The translations under genes were made by a program, and so were the position numbers. A model generated the notes under the pieces. It was given only the letters and a program-made list of their open reading frames with translations. It searched no databases and was not told where the DNA came from. From Flavobacterium sp. TR2 (GTDB lineage Bacteria; Bacteroidota; Bacteroidia; Flavobacteriales; Flavobacteriaceae), in the NCBI RefSeq assembly GCF_025252405.1, contig NZ_CP104307.1:248001-312000 (forward strand): a stretch of 64,000 nucleotides of DNA, given 5' to 3'. Shown piece by piece: positions 16,904 to 25,735 of the stretch (the first letter of the stretch is position 1; the number at the start of each line of letters is the position of its first letter).

Positions 16904-17410
16904 TTAATTAGCTCTTTGAAATTGGTAAGTCACATCTTTTACCTGACCTCCTACATTAATGTTGTCTACTAACTGAAATGAACTTTCAGTCACTCCAGCA
17001 ACTTTTAACAAATAACCATCTCTTACTTTCTTAGCTTTTTCACCTGCATTAAGAATCTTAAGCACAAACAAACCTTGGCTGTTTATACTCCATACAATTG
17101 GAGAAGAAAATCCAGTACAACTTGGTGATGTCAAAGCCATATTTCCTTTATTGTTATTTGAAATAAAGCTCCAATTACTTCCAATAAAACATTTTGAATC
17201 TGCAAGATCAAACGAATTTACTTTGATATAATCTGAACCTGGATAAGTTACATTGGTAAGCACCCAATTTCCTTTTAGCGCTACTTGAGTTTTCTTGTCA
17301 AGTTTTGTTGAAAGCGTTGTAGCTTCAGATGACGAAGCTGTTGTTGACGAAGCTGATTTACACGCAAAAAACGTAGCGGCAATCAAGCATATAAAAATAC
17401 TCTTCTTCAT
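16904..17410 (-). CDS. Lipocalin-like lipoprotein
   Basis: A 168-residue lipoprotein. I place the start at 17410 (MKKSIFICLIAATFFACKS, acylated Cys17), because an upstream in-frame start at 17452 only adds a basic stretch before the signal. The mature domain (GNWVLTNVTYPGSDY ... FIGSNWSFISNNNKGNMALTSPSC ... SSFQLVDNINVGGQVKDVTYQF) has the look of the lipocalin-like domain found in many flavobacterial lipoproteins. Its ligand is unknown. It lies directly upstream of the OmpA-like gene. A -7-like box (TATATTTG) is visible at 17471-17464. Confidence 0.7.
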   Translation of the reverse strand: MKKSIFICLIAATFFACKSASSTTASSSEATTLSTKLDKKTQVALKGNWVLTNVTYPGSDYIKVNSFDLADSKCFIGSNWSFISNNNKGNMALTSPSCTGFSSPIVWSINSQGLFVLKILNAGEKAKKVRDGYLLKVAGVTESSFQLVDNINVGGQVKDVTYQFQRAN

Positions 17411-17614
17411 TTGTACAATTTTTTTTAGATTAATAACTTGCCTTTTTAACAATTATTGTACCACAAATATACGATTCATTAAGATATTTTCTGTTTTAGA
17501 ATCTATTTATTTTCTTTCAAGATTAACATTTCCGACATTTTGTCACCCAAAAAACAATTGGTATTCTATTTGAATAAATGAAAATCATCAAATTAAATCA
17601 AAAAATTAAAAAAT

Positions 17615-19498
17615 ATGGCAACAGGTAAAATTAACGTTTCGGTAGAGAACATTTTTCCCTTAATCAAAAAGTTTTTATACAGTGACCACGAAATCTTCTT
17701 GCGTGAGCTTGTTTCTAATGGTACTGATGCTACTCTAAAACTAAAACATCTTATTAGCATTGGTGAAGCTAAAGTAGAATACGGCAACCCGATCATTGAA
17801 GTTAAAGTGGACAAAGAGGGTAAAAAAATCCACATTATCGATCAAGGTTTAGGTATGACTGCTGATGAAGTTGAAAAATACATCAATCAGGTAGCATTTT
17901 CGGGTGCTGAGGAATTTTTGGACAAATACAAAGATTCTGCTAAAGATTCTGGAATTATCGGTCATTTTGGTCTTGGTTTCTACTCTGCTTTTATGGTAGC
18001 TGAAAAAGTGGAAATCATTACAAAATCATACAAAGATGAGCCAGCTGCGCACTGGACTTGTGACGGAAGCCCAGAATTTACTTTAGAGCCTGCTGACAAA
18101 ACTTCACGCGGAACAGAAATCATTCTTCACATTGCTGAAGATTCTTTGGAGTTCTTAGACGATTCTAAAATCAGCGGTTTATTAAACAAATACAACAAAT
18201 TCATGCCTATTCCGATTAAATTCGGAACAAGAACTGAAACGCTTCCAAAACCGGAAGATGCTCCAGAAGATTACGTTAACGAAACTGTTGAAACTGACAA
18301 CATCATTAACAACCCAAATCCAGCTTGGACAAAACAGCCTTCTGAATTATCTGATGAAGATTACAAAAACTTCTACAGAGAATTGTATCCAATGCAGTTT
18401 GAAGAGCCGTTATTCCACATTCATTTAAATGTAGATTATCCGTTTAACTTAACTGGTATTTTGTATTTCCCTAAATTGGGTACAGATATGCAAATCCAGA
18501 AAGACAAAATTCAGTTATATCAAAACCAAGTTTACGTTACTGACAACGTAGAAGGAATTGTTCCTGAATTCTTGACGATGCTGAAAGGTGTGATCGACTC
18601 TCCAGATATTCCGTTAAACGTTTCTCGTTCTGGCTTACAGGCTGACGGTGCTGTTAAGAAAATTTCAAACTACATTACTCGTAAAGTAGCTGATAAATTG
18701 AAAGCTTTATTTAACGAAAACCGTGCTGATTTTGAAGCAAAATGGAACGATATTAAAATCGTTTTAGAATACGGAATGCTTTCTGAAGAGAAATTCTACG
18801 AAAAAGCGGGTGCATTTGTTTTATACCCAACTGTAGATGACACTTACTTTACTTTAGAGGAATTAAAAGAAAAACTAAAAGAAAACCAAACTGATAAAGA
18901 TGGCAAATTAGTAGTTCTTTATGCCGGAAACAAAGATGCGCAGCATTCTTATATCGAAGCAGCAAAAGACAAAGGCTACGAAGTCTTGCTTTTAGATTCT
19001 CCGATTATTTCGCATTTAATCCAAAAAATCGAAAACGATAACAGCGGATTAACTTTTGTACGTGTTGACTCTGATCATATTGACAACTTGATCAAAAAAG
19101 AAGAAAACACAATCTCAAAATTATCTGATGACGAAAAAGCTGCTTTAAAAACTTCTTTAGAAGCTTACATTCCAAAAGCATACAGCGTTCAGTTAGAAGC
19201 TATGGATTCTCAAGCAGCTCCATTCATTATCACGCAGCCAGAATTTATGCGAAGAATGAAAGAAATGAGCCAAACTGGCGGCGGCGGAATGTTCGGAATG
19301 GGCAATATGCCAGAAATGTACAATTTGGTTGTAAACACAAATTCTGACTTAGCTTCTAGCATCTTAAATACAGAAGATAAAACACACCAAGAGCATTTGG
19401 TTAAACAAGCTTTAGATTTGGCTAAATTGTCTCAAAACCTTTTAAAAGGTGAAGCGCTTACTGCATTTGTTAAGAGAAGCTTTGAAATGATTAAATAA
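17615..19498 (+). CDS. htpG: Chaperone HtpG (bacterial Hsp90)
   Basis: A 627-residue ATP-dependent chaperone. The GHKL ATPase domain comes first, with LRELVSNGTDATLKLKHL carrying the catalytic Glu and the Mg-binding Asn, then DQGLGMTADEVEKYINQVAFSG and GHFGLGFYSAFMVA. The middle domain contains NVSRSGLQAD, which carries the catalytic-loop Arg. The C-terminal dimerisation region includes the Gly/Met-rich loop GGGGMFGMGNMPEM. The E. coli NASDA motif reads NGTDA here, which I take as lineage variation. It is a monocistronic unit with a terminator. Confidence 0.97.
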   Translation: MATGKINVSVENIFPLIKKFLYSDHEIFLRELVSNGTDATLKLKHLISIGEAKVEYGNPIIEVKVDKEGKKIHIIDQGLGMTADEVEKYINQVAFSGAEEFLDKYKDSAKDSGIIGHFGLGFYSAFMVAEKVEIITKSYKDEPAAHWTCDGSPEFTLEPADKTSRGTEIILHIAEDSLEFLDDSKISGLLNKYNKFMPIPIKFGTRTETLPKPEDAPEDYVNETVETDNIINNPNPAWTKQPSELSDEDYKNFYRELYPMQFEEPLFHIHLNVDYPFNLTGILYFPKLGTDMQIQKDKIQLYQNQVYVTDNVEGIVPEFLTMLKGVIDSPDIPLNVSRSGLQADGAVKKISNYITRKVADKLKALFNENRADFEAKWNDIKIVLEYGMLSEEKFYEKAGAFVLYPTVDDTYFTLEELKEKLKENQTDKDGKLVVLYAGNKDAQHSYIEAAKDKGYEVLLLDSPIISHLIQKIENDNSGLTFVRVDSDHIDNLIKKEENTISKLSDDEKAALKTSLEAYIPKAYSVQLEAMDSQAAPFIITQPEFMRRMKEMSQTGGGGMFGMGNMPEMYNLVVNTNSDLASSILNTEDKTHQEHLVKQALDLAKLSQNLLKGEALTAFVKRSFEMIK

Positions 19499-19520
19499 TC
19501 ATTCGAAAACAAATATTCAG

Positions 19521-19555
19521 AAATCCTGCAAATTAAGTTTTGCAGGATTTTTTTT
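19521..19555 (+). terminator. htpG terminator
   Basis: The stem AAATCCTGCAAA / TTTTGCAGGATTT is followed by a T run, 22 bases after the htpG stop. Confidence 0.85.
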
Positions 19556-19615
19556 GCTCTAAAATCCCCTTCAAAAAAGGGCTATTCTCCCCTTTTCTTA
19601 CAGAACAGGATTCTA

Positions 19616-19623
19616 TAATTTTG
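19616..19623 (+). promoter_or_regulatory. Possible -7 box of the patatin-like gene
   Basis: TAATTTTG matches TAnnTTTG and lies 43 bases before the start codon. No TTG element is seen at the expected distance. Confidence 0.3.
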
Positions 19624-19666
19624 AAAATCAACAAATTAAATTCGTAAATCTAAAATTCTAGAAATC

Positions 19667-20932
19667 ATGGACAAAAGAAAGTTTACAGAAAACGGAGAAG
19701 TTCTAGCAATTATAAAAGATTTAAAAGAACAGATTAAAGACAAAAAATTCTCAGACATTATTGACAACAATAACTGCCAATATGTTGATCTTGTGCAAGA
19801 AGGCGGTGGTGTGCTCGGGATCGCGCTGGTAGGCTATGTATATGTTTTAGAAAAAATGGGAATTCGTTTTTTAAGTTTGGCAGGAACTTCCGCAGGAAGC
19901 ATCAACACCATGCTTATGGCCGCTGCCGGAACCTGCGATATCGAAAAATCGGAATGGATTTTGGATTGTCTGTGCAATAAAAATTTATATGATTTTGTTG
20001 ACGGCGATCATGATGCCCGTGAATTTATTGACGCATTGCTAAGTGATGCCGGAAATCTAAAATTAGTGATGAAAGGCTGTCAGGTCGTAGATAATTTTAA
20101 AGATGATTTGGGATTAAATCCCGGAAACAATTTTCATCAATGGATGACCAATCTGCTTTCGCAAAAAGGAATAAAAAATTATGCCGATTTAAAAGCCTTA
20201 AGAGAAAAAGGCATTTCAGACAAAAACAAACTATACCGAATAAATATGCCCAATCTTGGAGATAAAGCAGAATATACCCGAGTCGATCATTGGAGCCAAA
20301 TGGCAATTATCACTGCAGATATCACTACCGAAAGCAAAATTGTTTTCCCAAAAATGATCGACTTGTTTTATTCCAACCCAGATGTTCAAAACCCAGCCGA
20401 TTTTGTTCGCGCCTCTATGTCGATTCCTTTATTTTTTTCGCCATTTAAAATTAAAAATATTCCAGGCGGAATTGATGCTTGGAACAAATGGAACGACGCA
20501 ACCTGCCTGAGAACATCAGTTCCTTCAGAGGTTATGTTTATGGATGGCGGCATTATTTCAAATTTTCCAATCGACATCTTTCATGAGAATATGAATGTGC
20601 CCGCGTCTCCAACTTTCGGAATCAAACTGGGTTATGACAAAAACGAAATCAATAAAAATGAAAAATTCTCCAACTTGATCAGCTCTCTTTTTGACACTTC
20701 CCGATATGGTTACGATTCTGAATTTCTGCAAAAGAATCCAGATTTCAAACACTTAATCGGATACATTGATACAGGAAGCCATAATTGGCTGAATTTTAAT
20801 CTTACCGACGATGCAAAAATCGATCTTTTTATTAGAGGAGCGCAAAATGCAGCCGATTTCCTTAACCGCTTTAACTGGGAAGAATACAAAAAAATCAGGA
20901 AGGCCAAAAGCAATTATTACAAATCAGTTTAA
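19667..20932 (+). CDS. Patatin-like phospholipase
   Basis: A 421-residue lipid acyl hydrolase of the patatin family. The oxyanion-hole motif is [12 protein letters not shown] (residues 45-56), the nucleophile elbow is GTSAG with Ser75, and the catalytic Asp is Asp293 in FMDGG. That is a complete Ser-Asp dyad in the usual order. There is no signal peptide, so it is probably cytoplasmic or exported by another route. The spacer between elbow and Asp is long and contains a region ([32 protein letters not shown]) after the dyad that I cannot assign. It is monocistronic, with its own terminator. Confidence 0.9.
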   Translation: MDKRKFTENGEVLAIIKDLKEQIKDKKFSDIIDNNNCQYVDLVQEGGGVLGIALVGYVYVLEKMGIRFLSLAGTSAGSINTMLMAAAGTCDIEKSEWILDCLCNKNLYDFVDGDHDAREFIDALLSDAGNLKLVMKGCQVVDNFKDDLGLNPGNNFHQWMTNLLSQKGIKNYADLKALREKGISDKNKLYRINMPNLGDKAEYTRVDHWSQMAIITADITTESKIVFPKMIDLFYSNPDVQNPADFVRASMSIPLFFSPFKIKNIPGGIDAWNKWNDATCLRTSVPSEVMFMDGGIISNFPIDIFHENMNVPASPTFGIKLGYDKNEINKNEKFSNLISSLFDTSRYGYDSEFLQKNPDFKHLIGYIDTGSHNWLNFNLTDDAKIDLFIRGAQNAADFLNRFNWEEYKKIRKAKSNYYKSV

Positions 20933-20982
20933 AATCAATTCTAATATAACCAACCATAATTTTTATTTCAAAAAACCGTTGT

Positions 20983-21014
20983 AAAATCCTGTAAACTAAC
21001 CCTTACAGGATTTT
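20983..21014 (+). terminator. Terminator of the patatin-like gene
   Basis: The perfect 12-base arms AAAATCCTGTAA / TTACAGGATTTT have an 8-base loop and a following T run. Confidence 0.85.
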
Positions 21015-21019
21015 TTTTA

Positions 21020-21047
21020 TTGTAATTTATTTTTTTTATTACATTTG
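21020..21047 (+). promoter_or_regulatory. Promoter of the lipoprotein gene at 21084
   Basis: TTG (21020-21022), 17 bases, then TACATTTG (21040-21047): a full match to the Bacteroidota promoter pattern, 36 bases before the start codon. Confidence 0.6.
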
Positions 21048-21083
21048 AATGCCTTATTAATCTAATCCAAAAACAAAACCATT

Positions 21084-21917
21084 ATGAAAAAAACTGCAAT
21101 TCTATTAACAGCAATTTGCGCAACCGCACTTATTTATGTTTCTTGCTCAAGCGACCACAACGAAGACACCGTTTCAACCAACCTAGGAAGCATTGGAGCT
21201 TCTGTTGCTGTTGACACATCAAACGAAATGGATCTTAACAGCGGACTTTTAATCAGCACCAGCACCTCATCAACTGGAAAAACTGCCGAAACACCTGCTG
21301 GAATTTGTGCCACGATCACAATTACCACACCAAACGGAGGAGATTATCCTAAAGTCTTTTTAGCCGATTTTGGAACAGCTGGATGCAAAGATGGAAATGG
21401 TCTTGTCCGAAAAGGAAAACTAAAAGTAACACTTTCTGGACCAATCACTACAACTGGAAGCAAAATGACGATTGAAAGAATTGACTACTCTATAAAAGAC
21501 ATTAAGCTAGAAGGAACTATTGAATACACCAACACTACTACTACTCCTACTGTACCACAATGGACTAGAAAAGTGACCAATGGTAAGCTTACAGATTCGC
21601 AAGGAGCAGTTTATACCAATTCAGGAATCTATACAACCAAACAAACAGCAGGCGTTGATACTCCTTTTGTTTTATCTGACAATGTGTATGAGATTACAGA
21701 AGGCACACATACAGTAACCTCATCAAAAGGAGAAACACTTACTCTGACAGTAAAAGAACCATTGATTAAAAAATATTCATGCCTATTTATTTCTAAAGGA
21801 CAGCTGAAAGTACAAGGAGGCATTTTAAATGGCGTGGTAGATTACGGAAACAATGACTGCGACGCCCTTTACACTTATACACACGAAAACGGCTCTTCAT
21901 TCAAACTATCAATGTAA
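21084..21917 (+). CDS. Lipoprotein of unknown function
   Basis: A 277-residue lipoprotein with a signal ending in IYVSCSSD (Cys21). The mature part is Thr/Ser-rich with repeated short beta-strand-like segments, and Cys residues at CATITI, AGCKDG, KYSC and NDCDALY could form disulfides in the periplasm. I see no catalytic motif and do not recognise the family. Its size and composition resemble secreted beta-sheet lipoproteins common in Flavobacterium. It has its own promoter and is followed, about 130 bases later, by another lipoprotein gene with no clear terminator between them. Confidence 0.7.
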   Translation: MKKTAILLTAICATALIYVSCSSDHNEDTVSTNLGSIGASVAVDTSNEMDLNSGLLISTSTSSTGKTAETPAGICATITITTPNGGDYPKVFLADFGTAGCKDGNGLVRKGKLKVTLSGPITTTGSKMTIERIDYSIKDIKLEGTIEYTNTTTTPTVPQWTRKVTNGKLTDSQGAVYTNSGIYTTKQTAGVDTPFVLSDNVYEITEGTHTVTSSKGETLTLTVKEPLIKKYSCLFISKGQLKVQGGILNGVVDYGNNDCDALYTYTHENGSSFKLSM

Positions 21918-22048
21918 GACCTTTTCTTGCACCACTTTAAAAATCCCAATTTAGAAATAGATTGGGATTTATTTTTTTTATAAAAACAGCATCTGCTTCT
22001 TTACATTTAAACTATTTTCTTTATTTTGCACCAAAATCTCAAAAACTA

Positions 22049-22807
22049 ATGAAAAAAACACTAATTGCTTTTGTTACTCTTGCACTATTAGCATCTTGCG
22101 GCAAAAAAGAAACAGCCGCTGACAACCTACACATCACAGGAAACATTAAAGGTTTAAAAACCGGAACTTTATATATCCAAAGAATTGTTGACACTTCTCT
22201 TGTTGCCATCGACAGCATTAAAATTGATGGAAACTCAGCCTTTGAAAGAGATATTAAATTAGAATCTCCAGAAATGTTATATCTATATTTAGATCGAGGT
22301 GTAACAAATTCATTAGACAACAATATTTTATTCTTTGCAGAGCCAGGAAATATTAATATTGAAACCAATTTAGACAACTTCATCGCTGGCGCAAAAATCA
22401 CTGGTTCTAAGAACCAAGAATTGTACGAAGAATATCAGAAAATAAATGTTCGTTTTAGAGATGAAAATCTTTCTATGGTTGAGTCAAAATTTAAAGCTTT
22501 AAAAAGAAAAGACCAGAAAGCATTTGACAGCATTGACGCAAAACAGCAGTCTAATATTAAAAGAAAATATTTGTACGCTACAAACTTTGCCATCAACAAT
22601 AAAGATCACGAAGTAGCTCCTTATATTGCTTTAGCAGAGATTTACGATATCAATTTGAAGTTTCTTGATACAATTCAAAAATCGATGACTCCAAAAGTAG
22701 CTCAATCGCTTTACGGAAAGAAACTGACAAAATATGTTGCCGAAATTAAGAAAGAGGAACAAAAAACTCCAGCAGCTCCAGCAGCAACTGCAACTCCAGC
22801 AGAATAA
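22049..22807 (+). CDS. DUF4369-type lipoprotein
   Basis: A 252-residue lipoprotein. The start at 22049 gives MKKTLIAFVTLALLASCGKK, a clear lipobox with Cys17; the open frame upstream lacks a signal. The N-terminal domain (HITGNIKGLKTGTLYIQRIVDTSLVAIDSIKIDGNSAF) fits DUF4369, which usually precedes a thioredoxin-like domain in Bacteroidota. Here no thioredoxin domain or CxxC follows. Instead there is a charged helical region and a tail of Ala/Pro repeats. It is thus a short version of that family. Its function is unknown. Confidence 0.75.
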   Translation: MKKTLIAFVTLALLASCGKKETAADNLHITGNIKGLKTGTLYIQRIVDTSLVAIDSIKIDGNSAFERDIKLESPEMLYLYLDRGVTNSLDNNILFFAEPGNINIETNLDNFIAGAKITGSKNQELYEEYQKINVRFRDENLSMVESKFKALKRKDQKAFDSIDAKQQSNIKRKYLYATNFAINNKDHEVAPYIALAEIYDINLKFLDTIQKSMTPKVAQSLYGKKLTKYVAEIKKEEQKTPAAPAATATPAE

Positions 22808-22821
22808 AACAAAAACAAAAT

Positions 22822-22855
22822 AAACGTCTTGAAAATTCAGGGCGTTTTTTTTATG
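22822..22855 (+). terminator. Terminator of the DUF4369 gene
   Basis: AAACGTCTTGAA pairs with TTCAGGGCGTTT through two G-T pairs and is followed by eight T residues. Confidence 0.75.
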
Positions 22856-23128
22856 CTTAAACCGACGAAATTCCTGCAAAAGACACAAAACATCATTGCT
22901 AGCAGTTTCGCCCCTTAGAGCGCAATTTTATTGCTTCAATATAATGCATTTCCCTAAATACGTTTCCCGCAGTTGAAACCGCAGGCTATATTTGAAAAAC
23001 TTCTCCAATAAAACTCCAAAATTTAAATTTTCGCTATAAAGACCTTTGTCAAAGTTTTAAACTTTGACAAAGGTGATGTTTAGAATTTGGAATTTAAAAA
23101 TTGGAATTTATTTTTTTTGGAACAAAAA
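22856..23128. other. Intergenic stretch without a recognised gene
   Basis: About 270 AT-rich bases hold the palindrome at 23042-23074 and no open frame with a start, signal or family resemblance. Nothing else was recognised. Confidence 0.5.
23042..23074. repeat. 33-base perfect palindrome
   Basis: Two exact 16-base arms (ACCTTTGTCAAAGTTT and its complement) flank one central base. It has the same arm length and centre as the palindrome at 11231-11263 but a different sequence, and it is not tied to a gene end. Confidence 0.85.
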
Positions 23129-23156
23129 AAAACCACCACATTTCTGTGATGGTTTT
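23129..23156 (-). terminator. Terminator of the first tRNA-Thr gene
   Basis: AAAACCACCACA faces TGTGATGGTTTT with one G-T pair on the transcribed strand. A T run follows directly downstream of the tRNA. Confidence 0.75.
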
Positions 23157-23159
23157 TTG

Positions 23160-23233
23160 AGCCGATAGAGGGACTCGAACCCACGACCTGCTGATTACAA
23201 ATCAGCTGCTCTAGCCAGCTGAGCTACATCGGC
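23160..23233 (-). tRNA. tRNA-Thr (anticodon TGT)
   Basis: On the minus strand the acceptor arm GCCGATG pairs with TATCGGC, allowing one G-T-type pair, and the T-arm shows GGTTCGAGTCC. The anticodon stem GCTGA/TCAGC encloses the loop TTTGTAA, giving anticodon TGT for Thr codons ACA/ACN. CCA is not encoded; the discriminator base is T. It is identical over 73 bases to the copy at 23343-23416. Confidence 0.95.
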
Positions 23234-23247
23234 CTATTTTGCGAGTG

Positions 23248-23277
23248 CAAAGATATAAATGTTTTTTAATATTCCAA
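23248..23277 (-). promoter_or_regulatory. Promoter of the first tRNA-Thr gene
   Basis: On the minus strand TTG (23277-23275), 19 bases, then TATCTTTG (23255-23248), 14 bases before the tRNA 5' end. Confidence 0.75.
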
Positions 23278-23309
23278 AAAAAATTTCACACCTCTCTCTA
23301 TAATTAAAA

Positions 23310-23335
23310 AAACCATCACATTTCTGTGATGGTTT
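23310..23335 (-). terminator. Terminator of the second tRNA-Thr gene
   Basis: The perfect stem AAACCATCACA / TGTGATGGTTT with a 4-base loop and a following T run is almost the same word as the terminator of the first copy. Confidence 0.75.
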
Positions 23336-23342
23336 CCGTTTG

Positions 23343-23416
23343 AGCCGATAGAGGGACTCGAACCCACGACCTGCTGATTACAAATCAGCTGCTCTAGCCA
23401 GCTGAGCTACATCGGC
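23343..23416 (-). tRNA. tRNA-Thr (anticodon TGT), second copy
   Basis: It has the same 73-base sequence as the copy at 23160-23233, including anticodon TGT. It has its own promoter and terminator, so the pair looks like a tandem duplication of a complete transcription unit with a period of 183 bases. Confidence 0.95.
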
Positions 23417-23429
23417 CTCATTACGGGTG

Positions 23430-23459
23430 CAAATATAAAGCGGTTTTTCAATTTCCCAA
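23430..23459 (-). promoter_or_regulatory. Promoter of the second tRNA-Thr gene
   Basis: On the minus strand TTG (23459-23457), 19 bases, then TATATTTG (23437-23430), 13 bases before the tRNA 5' end. The spacing equals that of the first copy. Confidence 0.75.
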
Positions 23460-23492
23460 AATAATTTTGCACTTTTTTACACTTTTTTTTGC

Positions 23493-23759
23493 TTATAGTG
23501 CGTTGATTTTTTCAATCAATTGATTAGCAGTTTGTTCTAATTCAACATTGATTTGTTTAAAGTGTGCTTTTTTATTTTCAACGTTCTTAGCGTTCACTTT
23601 TGTAATCAAAGTATCAAATGCAGCAATAGCTTCATCGATTAAAGCATTCGTTTCTGGAGTAGGATTTCCTGTTGTAGACATCTCAAACAAGTAAACTGCC
23701 TCAATAATATCTCCTAATACAAAATTGATGTCTTTCTTTAAATTTTTAACGTTTGCCAT
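23493..23759 (-). CDS. Small conserved cytoplasmic protein of unknown function
   Basis: An 88-residue protein without a signal peptide, predicted to be almost entirely alpha-helical (NLKKDINFVLGDIIEAVYLFEM, DEAIAAFDTLITKVNAK, FKQINVELEQTANQLIEKINAL), with heptad-like hydrophobic spacing in the last helix. It looks like a small helical-bundle or coiled-coil protein. I do not recognise a named family. It has a -7-like box (TACTTTTG, 23793-23786) just upstream of its start. It lies between the tRNA-Thr pair and manA, all on the minus strand. Confidence 0.7.
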   Translation of the reverse strand: MANVKNLKKDINFVLGDIIEAVYLFEMSTTGNPTPETNALIDEAIAAFDTLITKVNAKNVENKKAHFKQINVELEQTANQLIEKINAL

Positions 23760-23815
23760 TTTTTTATAATTTTAATTTGCGTCTGCAAAAGTACATATTA
23801 TCTTTAGAATAAGTG

Positions 23816-24784
23816 TTAAGAAATGTAAATTTCTAAAATTGAAGCTTTTCCGCTCAAAACAAATGCATTTATCGCAGCTGGAACCAAAACAGTATCTCCT
23901 TTTTTGTACGCCTGCTTAAATCCGTCATATTCTATTTCGAAACTTCCTTCAATGCACATATAAACTGTAAATGTTTCTCCAGATTTAGAAACTTCCACTT
24001 TATCTTCTAACGGAATAAAGTTTGTCGTAAAATAAGGGCAATCTACTACAACATTTGAAGTATTGGTTTTTGAATCGTATTTCTTTTGCGTATCAACTTT
24101 ATTGTAGTTTATAGCATCTAGGGCTAAATCTACGTGCAATTCTCTTTTATTTCCTTGTGCATCTACACGGTCAAAATCGTATAATCTATAAGTAATATCA
24201 GAAGTCTGCTGAATCTCGGCAACTACTAAACCAGCGCCAATTGCGTGAACCGTTCCCGTTTCTAAGAAGAAAACATCTCCCGATTTGGCTTTCACGTCAT
24301 CCAGAATAGAAACCAAAGTATTATCGTGCAAATGTTTTAAATATTCTTCTTTGCTTGAATCTTCTTTAAAACCAACAATAATTCGAGCATCGGCATCTGC
24401 CTGCATAACGTACCACATTTCAGTTTTTCCAAATGAATTATGGCGTTCTTTTGCCAGCTTATCGTTTGGATGCACCTGAATAGAAAGATCCTCTCTTGCA
24501 TCTAGGTATTTAAAAAGCAATGGAAATTGTTTTCCAAATCTTTCATAAACTTTAGTTCCTAAAATAGCGTCTGGCGTTTCATCGATTAAATCCATTAAAG
24601 ATTTTCCTTTTAAAACTCCATTTGCAACCACACTTACATCTCCTTGCACAGTAGATAATTCCCAGCTTTCGCCAGTAATTTTAGAAACGATTGGCTTATT
24701 CAGAATTGTTTTTAATTTTTCTCCTCCCCAGATTCTTTCTTTCAAAATCGGTTCAAATTGCAAAGGGTATAAATTTTGACTCAT
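23816..24784 (-). CDS. manA: Class I mannose-6-phosphate isomerase
   Basis: A 322-residue zinc enzyme that interconverts fructose-6-phosphate and mannose-6-phosphate, supplying mannose for surface glycans. Zinc-site motifs are visible: LSIQVHPNDKLA (Gln and His), FGKTEMWYVM (Glu) and LETGTVHAIGAGLVVAEIQQ (His). The N-terminal YPLQFEPILKERIWGGEKL and the C-terminal cupin (YKKGDTVLVPAAINAF) match the short bacterial form. It starts 57 bases upstream of the 88-residue gene and may be transcribed with it. It is far from the polysaccharide locus at the right end. Confidence 0.93.
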   Translation of the reverse strand: MSQNLYPLQFEPILKERIWGGEKLKTILNKPIVSKITGESWELSTVQGDVSVVANGVLKGKSLMDLIDETPDAILGTKVYERFGKQFPLLFKYLDAREDLSIQVHPNDKLAKERHNSFGKTEMWYVMQADADARIIVGFKEDSSKEEYLKHLHDNTLVSILDDVKAKSGDVFFLETGTVHAIGAGLVVAEIQQTSDITYRLYDFDRVDAQGNKRELHVDLALDAINYNKVDTQKKYDSKTNTSNVVVDCPYFTTNFIPLEDKVEVSKSGETFTVYMCIEGSFEIEYDGFKQAYKKGDTVLVPAAINAFVLSGKASILEIYIS

Positions 24785-24841
24785 GTTTTTTAGGCTAATA
24801 TATTTGTTTAATTAATTCTAATCTGATACTATTTTGGTATT

Positions 24842-25300
24842 CTATGATACTAATTCTTGTACGATTTCTAAAGCTTTCGGTATATGTTTGGCCGCATTTG
24901 CGCTGTCAAATATCGAAATCAGCAAACCATTTTTATCAATTATATAGGTAACACGTCCTGGCAGAAGTCCGAACAGGCTATTGCGGACACCAAAAAGTTT
25001 TCTTAATCTTTTATCTTGATCTGAAAGCAAAATAAAAGGTAATTTATGTTTAGCGGCAAATTTATGATGTGACTTTACACTATCGCTGCTAATACCAATT
25101 ACCTCAGCACCCAGATCTTTAAAATCTTCGTATTGATCCCGAAAACTGCAGGCTTCAGTTGTACAGCCAGGCGTATTATCTTTAGGATAAAAATAAATTA
25201 CCAGCGGCTTTCTTCCTAAAACGCTTTGGCTTTCAAAAAGTTCTCCATTGTTGTCTTTCGCAGTAAAATTCGGAACTATATCTCCTATTTTTAATGACAT
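24842..25300 (-). CDS. bcp: Thioredoxin-dependent peroxiredoxin (Bcp/PrxQ)
   Basis: A 152-residue peroxiredoxin that reduces H2O2 and organic peroxides. The peroxidatic Cys46 and resolving Cys51 are in NTPGCTTEACSFRDQ, with the five-residue spacing of atypical 2-Cys PrxQ enzymes. VIYFYPKDNTPG and the conserved Arg near the C-terminus (LLPGRVTYIIDKNG) are present. It lies 3 bases downstream of the queD-like gene and 57 bases upstream of manA, all on the same strand, so a shared transcript is likely. Confidence 0.95.
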   Translation of the reverse strand: MSLKIGDIVPNFTAKDNNGELFESQSVLGRKPLVIYFYPKDNTPGCTTEACSFRDQYEDFKDLGAEVIGISSDSVKSHHKFAAKHKLPFILLSDQDKRLRKLFGVRNSLFGLLPGRVTYIIDKNGLLISIFDSANAAKHIPKALEIVQELVS

Positions 25301-25303
25301 TTT

Positions 25304-25714
25304 TTATTCTCCTTTATAAGTTACAAAATTTCGTTCCGTTTCGTTCAGCACAACTTCCAGATCAAAGTCAGCATGAATTCGTTGTCTAATTTTATTCCAT
25401 ATCACAACAGCAATATTTTCTGCGGTCGGATTCAAATCTGCAAATTCTGGAACATCCAGATTAAGATTTTTGTGATCAAACGGAATTTCTACTTCTTCTC
25501 GTATAATATCCGCTAATACTTTCACATCGAGAACAAAACCAGTTTCTGGGTCAATCTTTCCTGTAACACTTACTGTTAAACCATAATTGTGACCATGAAA
25601 GTTAGGATTATTGCATTTTCCAAAAACAGCATCGTTTTTTTCAAATGACCAATCTTTTCGATGCAGCCGATGTGCAGCATTAAAATGTGCTTTTCTTGAT
25701 ATGGTTACTCTCAT
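25304..25714 (-). CDS. queD: 6-carboxytetrahydropterin synthase family protein (QueD/PTPS-like)
   Basis: A 136-residue T-fold enzyme. The zinc ligands are His15 (HFNAAH) and His40/His42 (NFHGHNYG). The catalytic Cys34 is in FGKCNN, and Glu in ILAETER-like position appears as VLNETERNFV. The length fits QueD of queuosine synthesis, which makes 6-carboxytetrahydropterin from dihydroneopterin triphosphate. A pyruvoyl-tetrahydropterin synthase role cannot be excluded. No other queuosine genes are adjacent. It lies between idi (22 bases upstream) and the peroxiredoxin gene. Confidence 0.9.
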   Translation of the reverse strand: MRVTISRKAHFNAAHRLHRKDWSFEKNDAVFGKCNNPNFHGHNYGLTVSVTGKIDPETGFVLDVKVLADIIREEVEIPFDHKNLNLDVPEFADLNPTAENIAVVIWNKIRQRIHADFDLEVVLNETERNFVTYKGE

Positions 25715-25735
25715 TTCTGTTTCTGGTTGGTTTGG

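Noticed and set aside
17615..19498. NGTDA in place of NASDA in HtpG as a functional change
   Set aside because: The Glu, Asn and Asp that matter for ATP binding and hydrolysis are kept, so ordinary lineage variation is the simpler reading.
22039..22401. 120-residue open frame opposite the DUF4369 gene
   Set aside because: It is a complementary frame of a clear lipoprotein gene, without a promoter or family match.
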